Of a stretch of DNA of 64,000 bases, positions 16,531 to 26,859 are shown piece by piece. The stretch spans positions 1 to 64,000 of the forward strand of contig JAKBTR010000010.1 of assembly GCA_021844275.1 (NCBI GenBank). Direction: 5' to 3'. The DNA comes from Nitrospirota bacterium. GTDB taxonomy: Bacteria > Nitrospirota_A > Leptospirillia > Leptospirillales > Leptospirillaceae. A program made the translations under genes and the position numbers. How positions within the stretch are numbered: position 1 is the stretch's first letter; each line of letters begins with the position of its first letter. The notes below the pieces were generated by a model. It was given only the letters and a program-made list of their open reading frames with translations, ran no database searches and was not told the origin of the DNA.

Positions 16531-17889
16531 TTGCTGAAACTGACTCTGGCGGGGGTAAACCACAAGACGACCCCGATCGAGATCCGCGAAAGGCTGGCAT
16601 ATCCGAAGGAACATCTGAACGACGCGCTCAAGACCCTTTCCCGGCGGGAAGGAGTCCTCGAAACAATGATCCTTTCGACCTGCAACAGGGTCGAGCTTCT
16701 GACCGTCACCGCCCACGTTTCCCCCGACCCTGAATTTTTTCTCTCTTTTCTCCAGGAGACCCATCCGGTTCTCCAGGGACATTCTCTCCGCCCCCATCTT
16801 TATCATCTGACAGGACAGGAAGCCGCCCTTCATTTCTTTGAGGTCACCGCCAGTCTCGACTCTCTCGTGATCGGCGAACCCCAGATCACCGGGCAGGTCA
16901 AGGAAGCTTACGAAAGGGCACGCTCCCTGCATCTGGTCGGCCCCATGCTGAACCAGATCTTTCAGCGGGCCATTTCTTCGTCGAAAAGGGTCCGGACGGA
17001 AACGGGAATCAGCAATTTGCCGGTATCCATCAGTTATGCGGCTTGCCAGCTCGCCCGAAAGATCTTTCAGGACATGCGGGACAAGAATGTCCTGCTTCTG
17101 GGCGGCGGGGACATGGCGCAGCTGACGGCTCGCCACATGCGCAAGATGGGGGTAGGCTCCCTGACCCTGATGTTGCGGGACGAGAAAAAAGGGAGGGAGC
17201 TGGCTTCCGAATACCAGGCCATTTACGCCCCCTTTTCCGAACTTGAAAACAGTCTGGTCCATTCGGATATGGTCGTCTGTTCGACCGGCGCAGACACCTA
17301 CCTGATCGACGAAAAGATGGTGTCAGCCGTCCATTCCCGCCGAAAATCCGGAACGCTTTTCATGATCGACATTGCCGTTCCCAGAAACATCGATCCGGCA
17401 ATCACCCGTCACTCGGGCATCTTTCTCTACAATATCGATGACCTGAAAACTGTGGTGGAGGCAAACCAGAGGGAACGCGAATATGAGGCTCTCCAGGCAC
17501 GAGAGATCGTCCGGGAAGAGCTTGCGACCTTCGCACGCTGGCAAGCCGACCGTTCCACGGTGCCGCTGATTCAGTCCCTCCGGAACCACACGGAATCCAT
17601 ACGAATTGCCGAAGTCGAGCGTTACCAGGCAGTTCTCGCCAACTTGCCACCGGAAACCCGTGAAAAAGTGGATATTCTGACCCGGTCTCTGATCAACAAG
17701 ATTCTTCATCCCACCTACCAGGCCATCCGGCAATCCCCGGACATCGACGAAGTCCGGGAATGGGTCACAAAATGCTACGGGTTGCCTGCCGACCTCCCAA
17801 GTCCAGCAAACCACTCTTCCGATGGAAGTTCTTCCGGTCGGCTTTCTCTTCCGTCGACACATCTCGTCGAAGGGGAATCTCCCGCCTGA
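16531..17889 (+). CDS. hemA: Glutamyl-tRNA reductase
   Basis: 452 residues. Motifs: GVNHKTTPIEIRERLA, the catalytic cysteine in LSTCNRVE, GEPQITGQVKEAY, and the NADPH-binding LLLGGGDMAQL. It reduces glutamyl-tRNA(Glu) to glutamate semialdehyde, the first committed step of tetrapyrrole synthesis by the C5 route. The start is TTG at 16531 with GGGAGG upstream; no in-frame ATG precedes the conserved N-terminus. The last 30 residues are Ser/Pro-rich and outside the family core. Confidence 0.95.
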   Translation: MLKLTLAGVNHKTTPIEIRERLAYPKEHLNDALKTLSRREGVLETMILSTCNRVELLTVTAHVSPDPEFFLSFLQETHPVLQGHSLRPHLYHLTGQEAALHFFEVTASLDSLVIGEPQITGQVKEAYERARSLHLVGPMLNQIFQRAISSSKRVRTETGISNLPVSISYAACQLARKIFQDMRDKNVLLLGGGDMAQLTARHMRKMGVGSLTLMLRDEKKGRELASEYQAIYAPFSELENSLVHSDMVVCSTGADTYLIDEKMVSAVHSRRKSGTLFMIDIAVPRNIDPAITRHSGIFLYNIDDLKTVVEANQREREYEALQAREIVREELATFARWQADRSTVPLIQSLRNHTESIRIAEVERYQAVLANLPPETREKVDILTRSLINKILHPTYQAIRQSPDIDEVREWVTKCYGLPADLPSPANHSSDGSSSGRLSLPSTHLVEGESPA

Positions 17890-18833
17890 TGGTTTCGACT
17901 CCCCTGAAAATCGGTTCCCGAGGATCCGAACTGGCCTTATGGCAAGCCCGTCATGTGGCGACCCTGATCGGATCGGTTTCGGGCATTCTCCCGGAAATCG
18001 TCGTCATCAAGACAACCGGCGACATCATCCTCGACCGCCAGTTATCCGAGGTCGGAGGCAAGGGGCTTTTCGTCAAGGAAATCGAGGAAGCTCTCCTCCG
18101 CCATGAGATCGACCTTGCCGTGCACAGCATGAAGGACGTTCCGGCATTCCTCCCGCCGGGCCTTACTCTGGCCGCGACACTGAAAAGGGAAGACCCGAGA
18201 GACGTCTTTCTGTCAACGCATTTTCCGGATATCAAGAGTCTGCCGCCGAAAGCCCGCATCGGAACCTCTTCCCTCCGAAGACAGTCGCAAATCCGCGCGT
18301 TCCGGAATGATCTGGAGTTTGTTCCGCTCAGGGGCAACGTGGGAACCCGGATCCGGAAAATGCAGGAAGGCGTCGTTGATGCCATCATTCTGGCGGGGGC
18401 CGGATTGATCCGACTCGGCCATTCCGGAAATGTGAAAGAGTGGATTTCCCCCGGAATCCTGTTGCCTGCCATCGGCCAGGGTGCCCTCGGACTCGAGATC
18501 CGGGACGAAGACGATGCCACCGGGAGACTTGTCCACTCCCTGTCGGACGAACCGACCCATCTGTCCGTCGCGGCTGAACGGGGAGTCCTCCAGAGTCTGA
18601 ACGGGGGTTGCCAGGTTCCTATCGCCGCTTATGCCATCTGGAAAACCTCCCGGACCTTATCCCTGGAAGGCCGGGTTCTCGATATTTCCGGAACCAGACT
18701 CATCCGTGCCGTCGATACCCGCGACATTCATACCATCAAGGAAGCTTATCAGATGGGAATGGACCTTGGTGACCGTCTTATCGCCGACGGGGCAGGAGAG
18801 ATCCTTTCAAGCATTTTGAAAAAAAATGCCTGA
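17889..18833 (+). CDS. hemC: Hydroxymethylbilane synthase (porphobilinogen deaminase)
   Basis: 314 residues. Begins MVSTPLKIGSRGSELALWQA; the dipyrromethane-cofactor cysteine is in LNGGCQVPIAAYA, and the catalytic region has HSMKDVPAFLPPGL. It joins four porphobilinogen units into hydroxymethylbilane. The ATG overlaps the hemA stop in TGATG. The frame extends upstream inside hemA, which is rejected. Confidence 0.95.
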   Translation: MVSTPLKIGSRGSELALWQARHVATLIGSVSGILPEIVVIKTTGDIILDRQLSEVGGKGLFVKEIEEALLRHEIDLAVHSMKDVPAFLPPGLTLAATLKREDPRDVFLSTHFPDIKSLPPKARIGTSSLRRQSQIRAFRNDLEFVPLRGNVGTRIRKMQEGVVDAIILAGAGLIRLGHSGNVKEWISPGILLPAIGQGALGLEIRDEDDATGRLVHSLSDEPTHLSVAAERGVLQSLNGGCQVPIAAYAIWKTSRTLSLEGRVLDISGTRLIRAVDTRDIHTIKEAYQMGMDLGDRLIADGAGEILSSILKKNA

Positions 18834-19317
18834 TTCCTCATCTCTCCTTCCATATCCCTGCCGAATGATGGCCAGCCGCCCCGCCACCATCCGGCAGGGA
18901 CCCGTCAAATCCGGGGATCTTCTTCCGGTCCCGGATGACAAGTCCCTTCCGGAGACATGAACAGAGTCAAAAAAACCGATGAGGCCCTTCCGGACCCGGC
19001 TTCGTTCGTTTGGAAACATTCTCCTTGCGACATTCTTTTTCAACGGATTCTGCCGGATTCCCCCGCGACACACTTGAACCGATTCCCGGACCGTTCGATA
19101 ATGATTCTTCCTCTCCGGAAAGCCCGGAAAACTGTACTGGAGTCTCCCCACAGAAAGACTCCCTACAATGGTTTTCATGAGAGGAGCAGGGATCATTCGC
19201 GCACCTGTTCCTCCGAGTCCGTTCTTCACTTTTTGATCTCTTCCAGGTTCCCTGGCGGCAGACAAGACGGATGTTCTGATTGCTCAAAAGAACAAAACAA
19301 TTAGGAAGCCAGGATGC
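18834..19317 (+). other. Gap inside the hem gene run
   Basis: 484 bp between hemC and cobA-hemD. Open frames exist on both strands (plus 18957-19304, minus 18807-19265) but have no good ribosome-binding site, no recognisable motif, and overlap each other. No clear terminator hairpin was seen. It may hold an internal promoter or the decayed remains of a gene. Confidence 0.4.
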
Positions 19318-20898
19318 ATGTTTTTTTCTACGACACAGGAGACTGTTTTCTTGAAGAAGTTAGAACCAGGTGAGCGCCCCCGGGGGCACGTAACCCTGGT
19401 TGGAGCGGGACCCGGCGATCCGGGTCTTCTGACATTAAAAGGAAAAAAGGCTTTGGAAGAAGCCGATGTCGTCCTCTATGACCATCTGGCCCATCCGGAC
19501 CTTCTCGGTCACGCTCCTCCCGGAGCCGAGCGGATCGACGTCGGAAAAGAAAGAGGACACCCCCGGCTTTCCCAGCGGGAGATCGAATCGGTCCTGATCG
19601 ACAGGGCCTCACGCGGTCTCTCCGTCGTTCGACTGAAAGGCGGCGATCCCTTCGTTTTTGGCCGGGGCGGCGAAGAAGGACAGGCTCTCGAAAATGCCGG
19701 CATCCCCTACACCGTCATCTCCGGGGTCACTTCTGTCACAGCAAGTCCCGCCTATGCGGGGGTTCCGGTCAGCCATCGGGAGTCCAACTCCCGGATTGTC
19801 GTCATGACCGGTCACGATGATCCGGAAAAGCTTTCTGCCCGGACCATGGACGCGCTTGCCCTTCCGGATCAGACTCTGGTGATCCTGATGGGAGTGGAGC
19901 ATTTCCGAAAATTCGTTCCTCGCCTTCTCGAGCACAAGATGGCGCCGGACACCCCCGTCATAGCCATCCGCTGGGGGACAACCGCCGCACAGGAGGTTCG
20001 AGAAGGGACGATTCAAACAATCACGCAGATTCTGAACGAGCAGCCGATCCGTCCCCCCGCCACGATCGTGATCGGACGGGTGGCAGACAGGAGCCTGCGT
20101 CTCGACTGGCAGAGGAACCGGCCTCTCTTCGGAAAACGAATCCTTTTGACGCGAGAGAAAGAAGCGGGGGCAAGCCTCAAGGATGCCCTGGAAACGCTTG
20201 GAGCCGAGGTGGTCAGCTGCCCTGCGATCGAAATCCGTCCCTCTGCCGGCAAAGACGAAGAAGATCTGGATAACGTTCTTCGCAAAATCTCCATGTTCGG
20301 GTGGGTCCTGTTTCTCAGTCCGAACGGCGTGCGCTTCTTCTTCCGTCGCATGCAACAGGCAGGAAGAGACATTCGTTCGCTTTCCGGGTGCCAGATATTT
20401 TCGATGGGACCCTCCACGACCCGGGCGCTGAACGAGTTCGGCATCCGTCCGGATGCTTCTCCGCTTGAATCCCATGCGAACGGTGTTCTAGAATTTTTTC
20501 GATCACAGGACGACATCGGGAAACCCTGTCTTCTCGTGCGCGGTGACCGGGGGGATGGGGCGATCCCCGACGGATTGGCCTCTCTGAAGATCTCTGTCAG
20601 ACAGGTGACCGCTTACGAAAACAGAAAACCCGAGATTCCCGATTATCTGAGGGAAAGAGTTTCCGGAGGGTTCGAGGGACGGGAGTTCCATCTGGCGGTT
20701 TTTTATAGCCCTTCCGCCTTCCAGAATCTTGTCGCGCTTTTTCCGAAACAGGCAGAGGCCATCCGGAACACGACGGGACTGTCCATCGGACCAACCACGG
20801 CCGATACCCTCAGAAAAGGCGGGGTCACAAAAATTCTTATCCCGTCCGAACCGACGGACAGGGCCGTCCTGACAGAGATCGTCCGGCATTTTTCATGA
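19318..20898 (+). CDS. cobA-hemD: Fused uroporphyrinogen-III methyltransferase and uroporphyrinogen-III synthase
   Basis: 526 residues, two domains. About 20-260 is the SAM-dependent CobA methyltransferase (VGAGPGDPGLLTLKG, VVRLKGGDPFVFGRGGEE, GVTSVTASPAYAGVP), which makes precorrin-2. About 270-526 is HemD-like uroporphyrinogen-III synthase (ILLTREKEAG, LSPNGVRFFF, SIGPTTADTLRKGG), which closes the ring. The fusion is known in several phyla. It puts the branch point for haem, sirohaem and B12 in one protein; bluB elsewhere in the window also points to B12 synthesis. Confidence 0.93.
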   Translation: MFFSTTQETVFLKKLEPGERPRGHVTLVGAGPGDPGLLTLKGKKALEEADVVLYDHLAHPDLLGHAPPGAERIDVGKERGHPRLSQREIESVLIDRASRGLSVVRLKGGDPFVFGRGGEEGQALENAGIPYTVISGVTSVTASPAYAGVPVSHRESNSRIVVMTGHDDPEKLSARTMDALALPDQTLVILMGVEHFRKFVPRLLEHKMAPDTPVIAIRWGTTAAQEVREGTIQTITQILNEQPIRPPATIVIGRVADRSLRLDWQRNRPLFGKRILLTREKEAGASLKDALETLGAEVVSCPAIEIRPSAGKDEEDLDNVLRKISMFGWVLFLSPNGVRFFFRRMQQAGRDIRSLSGCQIFSMGPSTTRALNEFGIRPDASPLESHANGVLEFFRSQDDIGKPCLLVRGDRGDGAIPDGLASLKISVRQVTAYENRKPEIPDYLRERVSGGFEGREFHLAVFYSPSAFQNLVALFPKQAEAIRNTTGLSIGPTTADTLRKGGVTKILIPSEPTDRAVLTEIVRHFS

Positions 20899-20941
20899 AA
20901 TTTCACAGACCACGTCCCGTCGTCCCATTGAGGAGCAAGTA

Positions 20942-21922
20942 ATGGCGTTTCCCACCGAAAGACCCCGAAGGCTCAGGAACAGTCCCTCCATCCGGTCACT
21001 CGTGCGGGAAAACCGGCTATCTCCTTCCCAGCTGGTCCTCCCCCTCTTCATCACGCATGGCTCGAATAAAAAAGAAGAAATCCGATCCATGCCCGATGTC
21101 TTCCGGCATTCGGTCGACCGTCTTCCTCCCGTGATCAAGGAAGCACTATCAGCGGGAATCCGGAGCGTCATTCTTTTTGGCATTCCCGAAAACAAGGACG
21201 AATCGGGGTCGAGCGCTCTCGATCCGGAAGGCCCCGTACCGTCAGCGGTCCGGATGCTGAAAAGGGAATTCCCCGAGCTGGTTGTCATCACGGACGTATG
21301 CATCGACGAATATACGACTCACGGACATTGCGGACTGATCAAGGGCGAACGCATCGACAACGACTCGACGCTCGATTGCCTTTCATCCATGGCTCTGGTG
21401 CATGCAAAAGCCGGAGCGGATATCGTAGCCCCTTCCGACATGATGGACGGACGGGTGAAGGCTATCCGGGAGAGACTGGACAAAAGCGGATTTTCCGACA
21501 CGATCATCCTGTCCTACGCCGTCAAATATGCTTCGGCCTTTTATGGCCCCTTCCGGGACGCCATGATGTCCGGTCCGCAGTTCGGCGACCGCTCCTCCTA
21601 CCAGATGGATCCGGCCAATCGGATGGAAGCTTTCCGGGAAGCGGCGATGGACATTGAAGAAGGCGCCGACATCCTGATGGTGAAGCCCGCCCTTCCTTAT
21701 CTCGACATTCTTCGGGACATGGCCGGGCGCTTCGATCTTCCATTGTGTGCCTATCAGGTCAGCGGGGAATATGCCACGATCATGGCCGCGGGAAAAGAAG
21801 GATGGATCGATACTGATCGGGCAATGATGGAATCTCTCCTTTCCATCCGCCGGGCCGGCGCCACCATGATTCTGACATATTTTGCCGTCCGGGCTGCGCG
21901 GCTGTTGGCCAAGGCAGAATAG
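20942..21922 (+). CDS. hemB: Delta-aminolevulinic acid dehydratase (porphobilinogen synthase)
   Basis: 326 residues. The two Schiff-base lysines are in SYAVKYAS and MVKPALPYLD. GAGGAG stands upstream of the ATG. The metal-binding region reads DVCIDEYTTHGHCG: the first and last cysteines of the zinc-type CxC...C site are present but the middle one is aspartate, a mix of the zinc and the magnesium (DxALDxY...HD) versions. It condenses two aminolevulinate molecules to porphobilinogen, the substrate of HemC. Confidence 0.95.
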   Translation: MAFPTERPRRLRNSPSIRSLVRENRLSPSQLVLPLFITHGSNKKEEIRSMPDVFRHSVDRLPPVIKEALSAGIRSVILFGIPENKDESGSSALDPEGPVPSAVRMLKREFPELVVITDVCIDEYTTHGHCGLIKGERIDNDSTLDCLSSMALVHAKAGADIVAPSDMMDGRVKAIRERLDKSGFSDTIILSYAVKYASAFYGPFRDAMMSGPQFGDRSSYQMDPANRMEAFREAAMDIEEGADILMVKPALPYLDILRDMAGRFDLPLCAYQVSGEYATIMAAGKEGWIDTDRAMMESLLSIRRAGATMILTYFAVRAARLLAKAE

Positions 21923-21969
21923 TCCGCCACCATGCCCCCGCGCCCGTTTCCCGGACAGCCGGCCAAACG

Positions 21970-22929
21970 ATGAACATTTTTTCCTCTTTCTCCGAACTGG
22001 ACAGTCTCCGGAAGACCGGTCAGGGGATCTGTCTGTCGATCGGGAATTTTGACGGTCTCCACCGCGGTCACCAGAAACTTCTGGCGGACCTGGTCGAACA
22101 ATCCCGTCAGACGGGAAGTCTTGCGACCGTACTCACCTTCGATCCCCATCCCCTGATGGTCCTTTCTCCGGAAGTCCCCTTCCAGCGCATCATGTCCATT
22201 CCCCATAAAAAAGAGGTTCTGGCCGAACTCGGGATCGACCTTCTCGTCATAACCCCTTTCACCCCGGACCTCGGAAGGATGGAACCCGAAACCTTTATCC
22301 GGGAGATCCTCCTGCGCTATTTTCCACTCAAAGGCCTGGTCATCGGAGAAGGCTTCCGGTTCGGTCACAAACGTACCGGTTCCGTCACGGACTTCCATCG
22401 CGTTCTTTCTCCCGAGGGAGTCCTGGTCCGGGCCATTCCTGCCGTAGAGGACGAACAGGGAAGAATATCGAGTTCACGGATCCGTGAACTGCTGCGCGCG
22501 GGACATATCCGTCAGGCCAATCGGTTTTTGACCCGGCCCTTCCGCCTTGAAGGAACTGTCGAAGAAGGCGAAAAACGGGGAAGAAAGCTGGGATTTCCGA
22601 CCCTGAACATTCATCCCTCTTCCGACCGTCTCCTGCCGGCACCCGGTGTTTACGTCACGCGGACAAAGACACCGGACGGCTGTTTCAACGGCGCATCCTA
22701 CGTCGGAAAGAAACCCACATTCACACCCCTTTCCCAACCCGTCATCGAAACACACCTGTTCGACTTTTCCGACGACTTGTACGGACAACTCATCCAGGTG
22801 GATTTTCTCGAATTTCTCCGGGGAGACCGGGCCTTCTCCGGTCCGGAAGCACTCGTCTCCGCAATTTCGAACGACCTTCAGCGATCGAAGGACTATTTTC
22901 GTGACAACCCGCTTCCCCAAGGGAACTGA
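21970..22929 (+). CDS. ribF: Bifunctional riboflavin kinase / FAD synthetase
   Basis: 319 residues. N-terminal nucleotidyltransferase domain with SIGNFDGLHRGHQKLL and the ISSSRIRELL motif; C-terminal kinase domain with GRKLGFPTLNI and TDCxGASY-like NGASYVGKKPTF. It converts riboflavin to FMN and FAD. The gene starts 47 bp after hemB and its end overlaps tilS by 29 bp. Confidence 0.93.
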   Translation: MNIFSSFSELDSLRKTGQGICLSIGNFDGLHRGHQKLLADLVEQSRQTGSLATVLTFDPHPLMVLSPEVPFQRIMSIPHKKEVLAELGIDLLVITPFTPDLGRMEPETFIREILLRYFPLKGLVIGEGFRFGHKRTGSVTDFHRVLSPEGVLVRAIPAVEDEQGRISSSRIRELLRAGHIRQANRFLTRPFRLEGTVEEGEKRGRKLGFPTLNIHPSSDRLLPAPGVYVTRTKTPDGCFNGASYVGKKPTFTPLSQPVIETHLFDFSDDLYGQLIQVDFLEFLRGDRAFSGPEALVSAISNDLQRSKDYFRDNPLPQGN

Positions 22930-24412
22930 AACCGGAAACTTCCTTTCGAGCTATCTTCCCGGCCTTGAGGCTTTCCTGCGGGATCACACAATTCACCCGG
23001 ATGTCACTCCGACATCCCTGCACTTTCATACAGCGGTCTCCGGAGGGGCCGACTCTCTTTTCCTGGCATTTCTTCTTCACCGTTTCCTCGGGAAACGTCA
23101 TCGGCTTACACTGTTGCATTTCAACCATCGAACCCGCGGTCCGGAAAACGATGAAGACGAACGTTTTCTTGAGGATTTCTCCCGTCATATCGGACGCCCT
23201 CTCCGGGTCGGAACGCTTTCCAATCCTCTTCCCGCACGTTTTTCGGAGGACTTCCTCCGCAAAAGGCGTTATGCATTCTTTGAGGAAGTTCTGGCAGAAG
23301 ATCCCGGAAACATTGTTTGCCTGGCCCATCATCAGGACGACCAGATCGAAACCATTCTCATGAATCTTTTTCGCGGAACTGGGCCCAGAGGTCTCCTCGG
23401 CATGCGTAATACCGCGAACCGTCGGCTGGTCCGGCCTCTTTTGGATATGCGGGCCGATGACATCCGGGATATTCTCTCCAGGCAAGCCGTTCCCTTCCGG
23501 ATCGATCCGTCCAACCTGAGCCCCGACTACCTCCGAAACCGCGTCCGTCAGGAAATTGTTCCCGCCATACGGAAAATCTTTCCACCGGAAGGAGAACGTC
23601 ACCTGGCAAACCTTTCCGCGCTTTTCGGGACAGAACTCGCTGACAGGGAATCCGGGGACTGGCTTCTCAACACCCTCCTTTCATCGACCGGAAATCGGTT
23701 CGTCTTCTCCTTGCCCCGGTACCGAATGCTCACCCCATATCGTCAGGGCCTCTTCTGGCGACTGGTCCTTTCCCGGATCCATCAGGCGGATCTTCCTTTG
23801 CCGGAAGAGCGAAATCTGCTCCGGAGTTTTTCCTCCAACCCTGTTTTCGAAGGCCATCTGGGCCGGGGCTGGCATCTCGGGATTGAATTTCAGGAAGCCC
23901 ATCTTGTATACATGAGTGACCGGCCGGAAGAGACTCGTGGAAACTGGTCCTTCATACTGGACCCCGACATCCTTCGAGACCTTCGCTCCGGGAAAAGGAT
24001 CAGGGTTGTACAATCTCTTCCCGGTGGAGGTCGCCTGGAATGGTCATGGTCTTCCCATCACGAAAACCTGACCCCTTGGGAGGAGGGAACACGAATTTCA
24101 CGTTCCTGTCGTCTTTCTCCTGCTGTTCTCGTCACCCCTCTTACTGTTGCGGGCCCTGGCTTCCCGACCGTCCGGGCGGCCCTTCGCCGGGAAGGGAAAT
24201 CTTTGGGACGGATTCTTTCCCGAAGACGATTTCCCGGAAGTTTCAAAAAGAGTCTTCCTTTCTTGATCGCCGGGGACTCCCTTCTCTGGGCTCCTCACCT
24301 TTTCCCGCTTCGGTTCCCGGACGTTCCGGACCGGAATGAAACCGGCAGATTGTCTGTCACTTACCAGGACGCCAAGGGAGACATATGGAAAAGATCTTCG
24401 GAAAACCTCTGA
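22901..24412 (+). CDS. tilS: tRNA(Ile)-lysidine synthase
   Basis: 503 residues. The PP-loop ATP pyrophosphatase motif is AVSGGADSLFL, followed by LLHFNHRTRG and LAHHQDDQIETILMNL. It modifies C34 of the CAU-anticodon isoleucine tRNA to lysidine. The start is taken as GTG at 22901, with AAGGA eight bases upstream, inside the end of ribF; the frame is open further back but that part is the ribF shadow. The C-terminal 120 residues form the weakly conserved substrate-binding domain. Confidence 0.88.
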   Translation: MTTRFPKGTETGNFLSSYLPGLEAFLRDHTIHPDVTPTSLHFHTAVSGGADSLFLAFLLHRFLGKRHRLTLLHFNHRTRGPENDEDERFLEDFSRHIGRPLRVGTLSNPLPARFSEDFLRKRRYAFFEEVLAEDPGNIVCLAHHQDDQIETILMNLFRGTGPRGLLGMRNTANRRLVRPLLDMRADDIRDILSRQAVPFRIDPSNLSPDYLRNRVRQEIVPAIRKIFPPEGERHLANLSALFGTELADRESGDWLLNTLLSSTGNRFVFSLPRYRMLTPYRQGLFWRLVLSRIHQADLPLPEERNLLRSFSSNPVFEGHLGRGWHLGIEFQEAHLVYMSDRPEETRGNWSFILDPDILRDLRSGKRIRVVQSLPGGGRLEWSWSSHHENLTPWEEGTRISRSCRLSPAVLVTPLTVAGPGFPTVRAALRREGKSLGRILSRRRFPGSFKKSLPFLIAGDSLLWAPHLFPLRFPDVPDRNETGRLSVTYQDAKGDIWKRSSENL

Positions 24413-24915
24413 TCACCCAGGAAGAGATCGTCCACCGGGTAAGGGAATTGGGGCTGCAAATCACGGAAGACTATGCCGGAAAAAACCTGATTCTTGTCGG
24501 AATCCTGAAGGGGGCTTTTGCCTTCACTGCCGACCTCTCACGTTCGATCGGCATTCCTGCCAGTATCGACTTCCTCATGACATCGACACAGGACTCTCCA
24601 GGACAGGAGTCCCGAAAAACCATTTCCGAACCGACTCTTCCCCTGTCCGGAGCGGATGTTCTCCTGGTGGAAGACATCGTTGATTCAGGCGTGACGGCAC
24701 ACATGCTGCTCGAAAAACTGGCCGTACACCGGCCGAAATCCGTCCGGATCTGCGCTCTGCTCGACAAAAAAGGCGGTCGGGCCCTGGAGGTTCAGCCGGA
24801 TTATGTCGGATTCAGCATTCCCAACAAGTTTGTCATCGGGTACGGACTGGACTACAAGAACAAATACCGGACACTCCCTTTTATTGCCGTACTCGATGAC
24901 CGGACGAAAGCCTGA
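24385..24915 (+). CDS. hpt: Hypoxanthine-guanine phosphoribosyltransferase
   Basis: 176 residues. The PRPP-binding motif is LLVEDIVDSGVTAHML, and LVGILKGAFAFTADL and YGLDYKNKYRTLPFI are typical of Hpt. Salvages hypoxanthine and guanine. It overlaps the tilS end by 28 bp; the order tilS-hpt-ftsH is common across bacteria, which supports all three calls. Confidence 0.94.
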   Translation: MEKIFGKPLITQEEIVHRVRELGLQITEDYAGKNLILVGILKGAFAFTADLSRSIGIPASIDFLMTSTQDSPGQESRKTISEPTLPLSGADVLLVEDIVDSGVTAHMLLEKLAVHRPKSVRICALLDKKGGRALEVQPDYVGFSIPNKFVIGYGLDYKNKYRTLPFIAVLDDRTKA

Positions 24916-25059
24916 ACAAACGGTCTTCCCCAAAGTATCGACTCGATCTTGCCCGGGGAAAACCCGCTCGAATGCCGTTTTATTGAAGATCACCCGCCTG
25001 CGTGATAAGATTGAGTACCATAACAGGAATCCCGCTTTGTGCCGTTTTGGAGGAAGTAC

Positions 25060-26859
25060 ATGAAACCGTTTTACAAAAATCTGGCGCTGTGGCTTGTCAT
25101 CGGGCTTGTCATCTTTCTTGTCTTCGATCTGTTCCAGGTCCGGCAGCCCGGGATGAAGAACCTCGTCTTCTCCGACTTCATCTCCAAACTGGACCAGAAC
25201 CAGATCAGCGAAGTGACGATCAAGAACAACTATATCAGCGGAGTCATGAAGGACGGCTCGCACTTCAAGACCTACGCCGCCAACGATCCGAACCTCGTAC
25301 AGGAGCTCCAGAAGAAAAATGTCCGCATCGTGGCCATTCCTCCGGAAGACAACCCCTGGTATCTGAACCTCCTGATTTCATGGGGCCCCATTATCGTTCT
25401 GGTCCTTCTGTGGGTCTTCTTCATGCGCCAGATGCAGTCCGGTGGCAACAAGGCCATGTCATTCGGAAAATCCAGGGCTAAACTGATCACGGAAGACAAG
25501 CGGAAGATCACCTTTGCGGATGTCGCAGGTGTGGAGGAAGCCAAGGAGGAAGTTGCGGAAATCGTCGAATTTCTGAAAGACCCGACGAAATTCCAGCGCC
25601 TTGGTGGCCGGATTCCCAAAGGCGTTCTCGTCGTCGGACCTCCCGGAACGGGAAAGACGCTTTTGGCCAAGGCGATTGCGGGAGAAGCCGATGTCCCCTT
25701 CTACCATATCAGCGGATCCGATTTTGTGGAAATGTTCGTCGGAGTGGGCGCCTCCCGCGTCCGCGACCTCTTCGAACAGGGGAAAAAGAATGCCCCCTGC
25801 ATCATTTTCATCGATGAAATCGACGCGGTCGGCCGGCATCGCGGAGCGGGCCTTGGAGGCGGGCACGACGAACGGGAGCAGACCCTCAATCAGTTGCTCG
25901 TGGAAATGGACGGCTTTGAAAGCAACGAAGGCGTCATCCTGATCGCGGCAACAAACCGTCCGGATGTTCTCGATCCAGCCTTGCTCCGGCCGGGGCGCTT
26001 CGACCGTCAGATCGTCGTCGGAAAACCGGATCTGAAGGGCCGCCTCAAGATCCTTGAGGTGCACACGCGCAAGATCCCGCTCGACTCTTCTGTCAATCTT
26101 GAGACGATCGCCCGGGGGACTCCGGGATTTGCCGGTGCAGATCTGGCCAACCTGGTGAACGAAGCCGCCCTTCTGGCTGCTCGCCGAAACAAGAAAACGG
26201 TGGAAATGGCCGACTTCGAAGATGCCAAGGACAAGGTTTTGATGGGCGTCGAACGAAAATCCATCCTGATCACCGAGGAAGAAAAAAGGGTCACCGCCTT
26301 TCACGAAGCGGGACATACTCTCGTTGCCAAGCTGATTCCGGGAACCGACCCCGTCCACAAGGTGACGATCATTCCGCGCGGACGCGCACTGGGACTCACC
26401 CAGCAGTTGCCGACGGATGACCGTTACACCTACCGGAAGGAATTTCTTCTCGGAAACATCGCCATACTCATGGGCGGACGGGTCGCGGAAGAACTGATCA
26501 CGAAAACCATGACGACCGGAGCGGGTAACGATATCGAGCGCGCCACAGAACTCGCCCGGAAAATGGTCTGTGAGTGGGGAATGAGCGACAAGCTGGGCCC
26601 CATCACTTTCGGAAAGAAGGAAGAAGAAATCTTTCTCGGCCGCGAGATCTCGCAACACCGGGATTACAGCGAGTCCACCGCCGTGGCGATCGACAATGAA
26701 GTCTTTCAGATCGTCTCCGAAAATTATCAGCGGGCAAAGGAGCTTCTGGGAACCCACATCAAGGCCCTGACGGCAATCGCGGAAGCCTTGCTGGAACATG
26801 AAACCCTGGACGGCCCCCAAATCGATGATTTGATCCGTACCGCCAGTGCCTCGGCCTGA
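25060..26859 (+). CDS. ftsH: ATP-dependent zinc metalloprotease FtsH
   Basis: 599 residues: two N-terminal membrane helices (about 8-26 and 107-127) around a periplasmic domain, AAA domain with Walker A GPPGTGKT and Walker [13 protein letters not shown], second region of homology with [20 protein letters not shown], and protease site HEAGH. Degrades misfolded membrane proteins and some regulators. TGGAGGAAG precedes the ATG at 25060; an upstream ATG at 25039 lacks a site. The window thus encodes two AAA proteolytic machines, FtsH and the UBact proteasome. Confidence 0.96.
   Translation: MKPFYKNLALWLVIGLVIFLVFDLFQVRQPGMKNLVFSDFISKLDQNQISEVTIKNNYISGVMKDGSHFKTYAANDPNLVQELQKKNVRIVAIPPEDNPWYLNLLISWGPIIVLVLLWVFFMRQMQSGGNKAMSFGKSRAKLITEDKRKITFADVAGVEEAKEEVAEIVEFLKDPTKFQRLGGRIPKGVLVVGPPGTGKTLLAKAIAGEADVPFYHISGSDFVEMFVGVGASRVRDLFEQGKKNAPCIIFIDEIDAVGRHRGAGLGGGHDEREQTLNQLLVEMDGFESNEGVILIAATNRPDVLDPALLRPGRFDRQIVVGKPDLKGRLKILEVHTRKIPLDSSVNLETIARGTPGFAGADLANLVNEAALLAARRNKKTVEMADFEDAKDKVLMGVERKSILITEEEKRVTAFHEAGHTLVAKLIPGTDPVHKVTIIPRGRALGLTQQLPTDDRYTYRKEFLLGNIAILMGGRVAEELITKTMTTGAGNDIERATELARKMVCEWGMSDKLGPITFGKKEEEIFLGREISQHRDYSESTAVAIDNEVFQIVSENYQRAKELLGTHIKALTAIAEALLEHETLDGPQIDDLIRTASASA

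Noticed and set aside
18957..19304. 115-codon plus-strand gene in the hem gap
   Set aside because: Ribosome-binding sequence is badly spaced, the protein has no motif, and the opposite strand is equally open.
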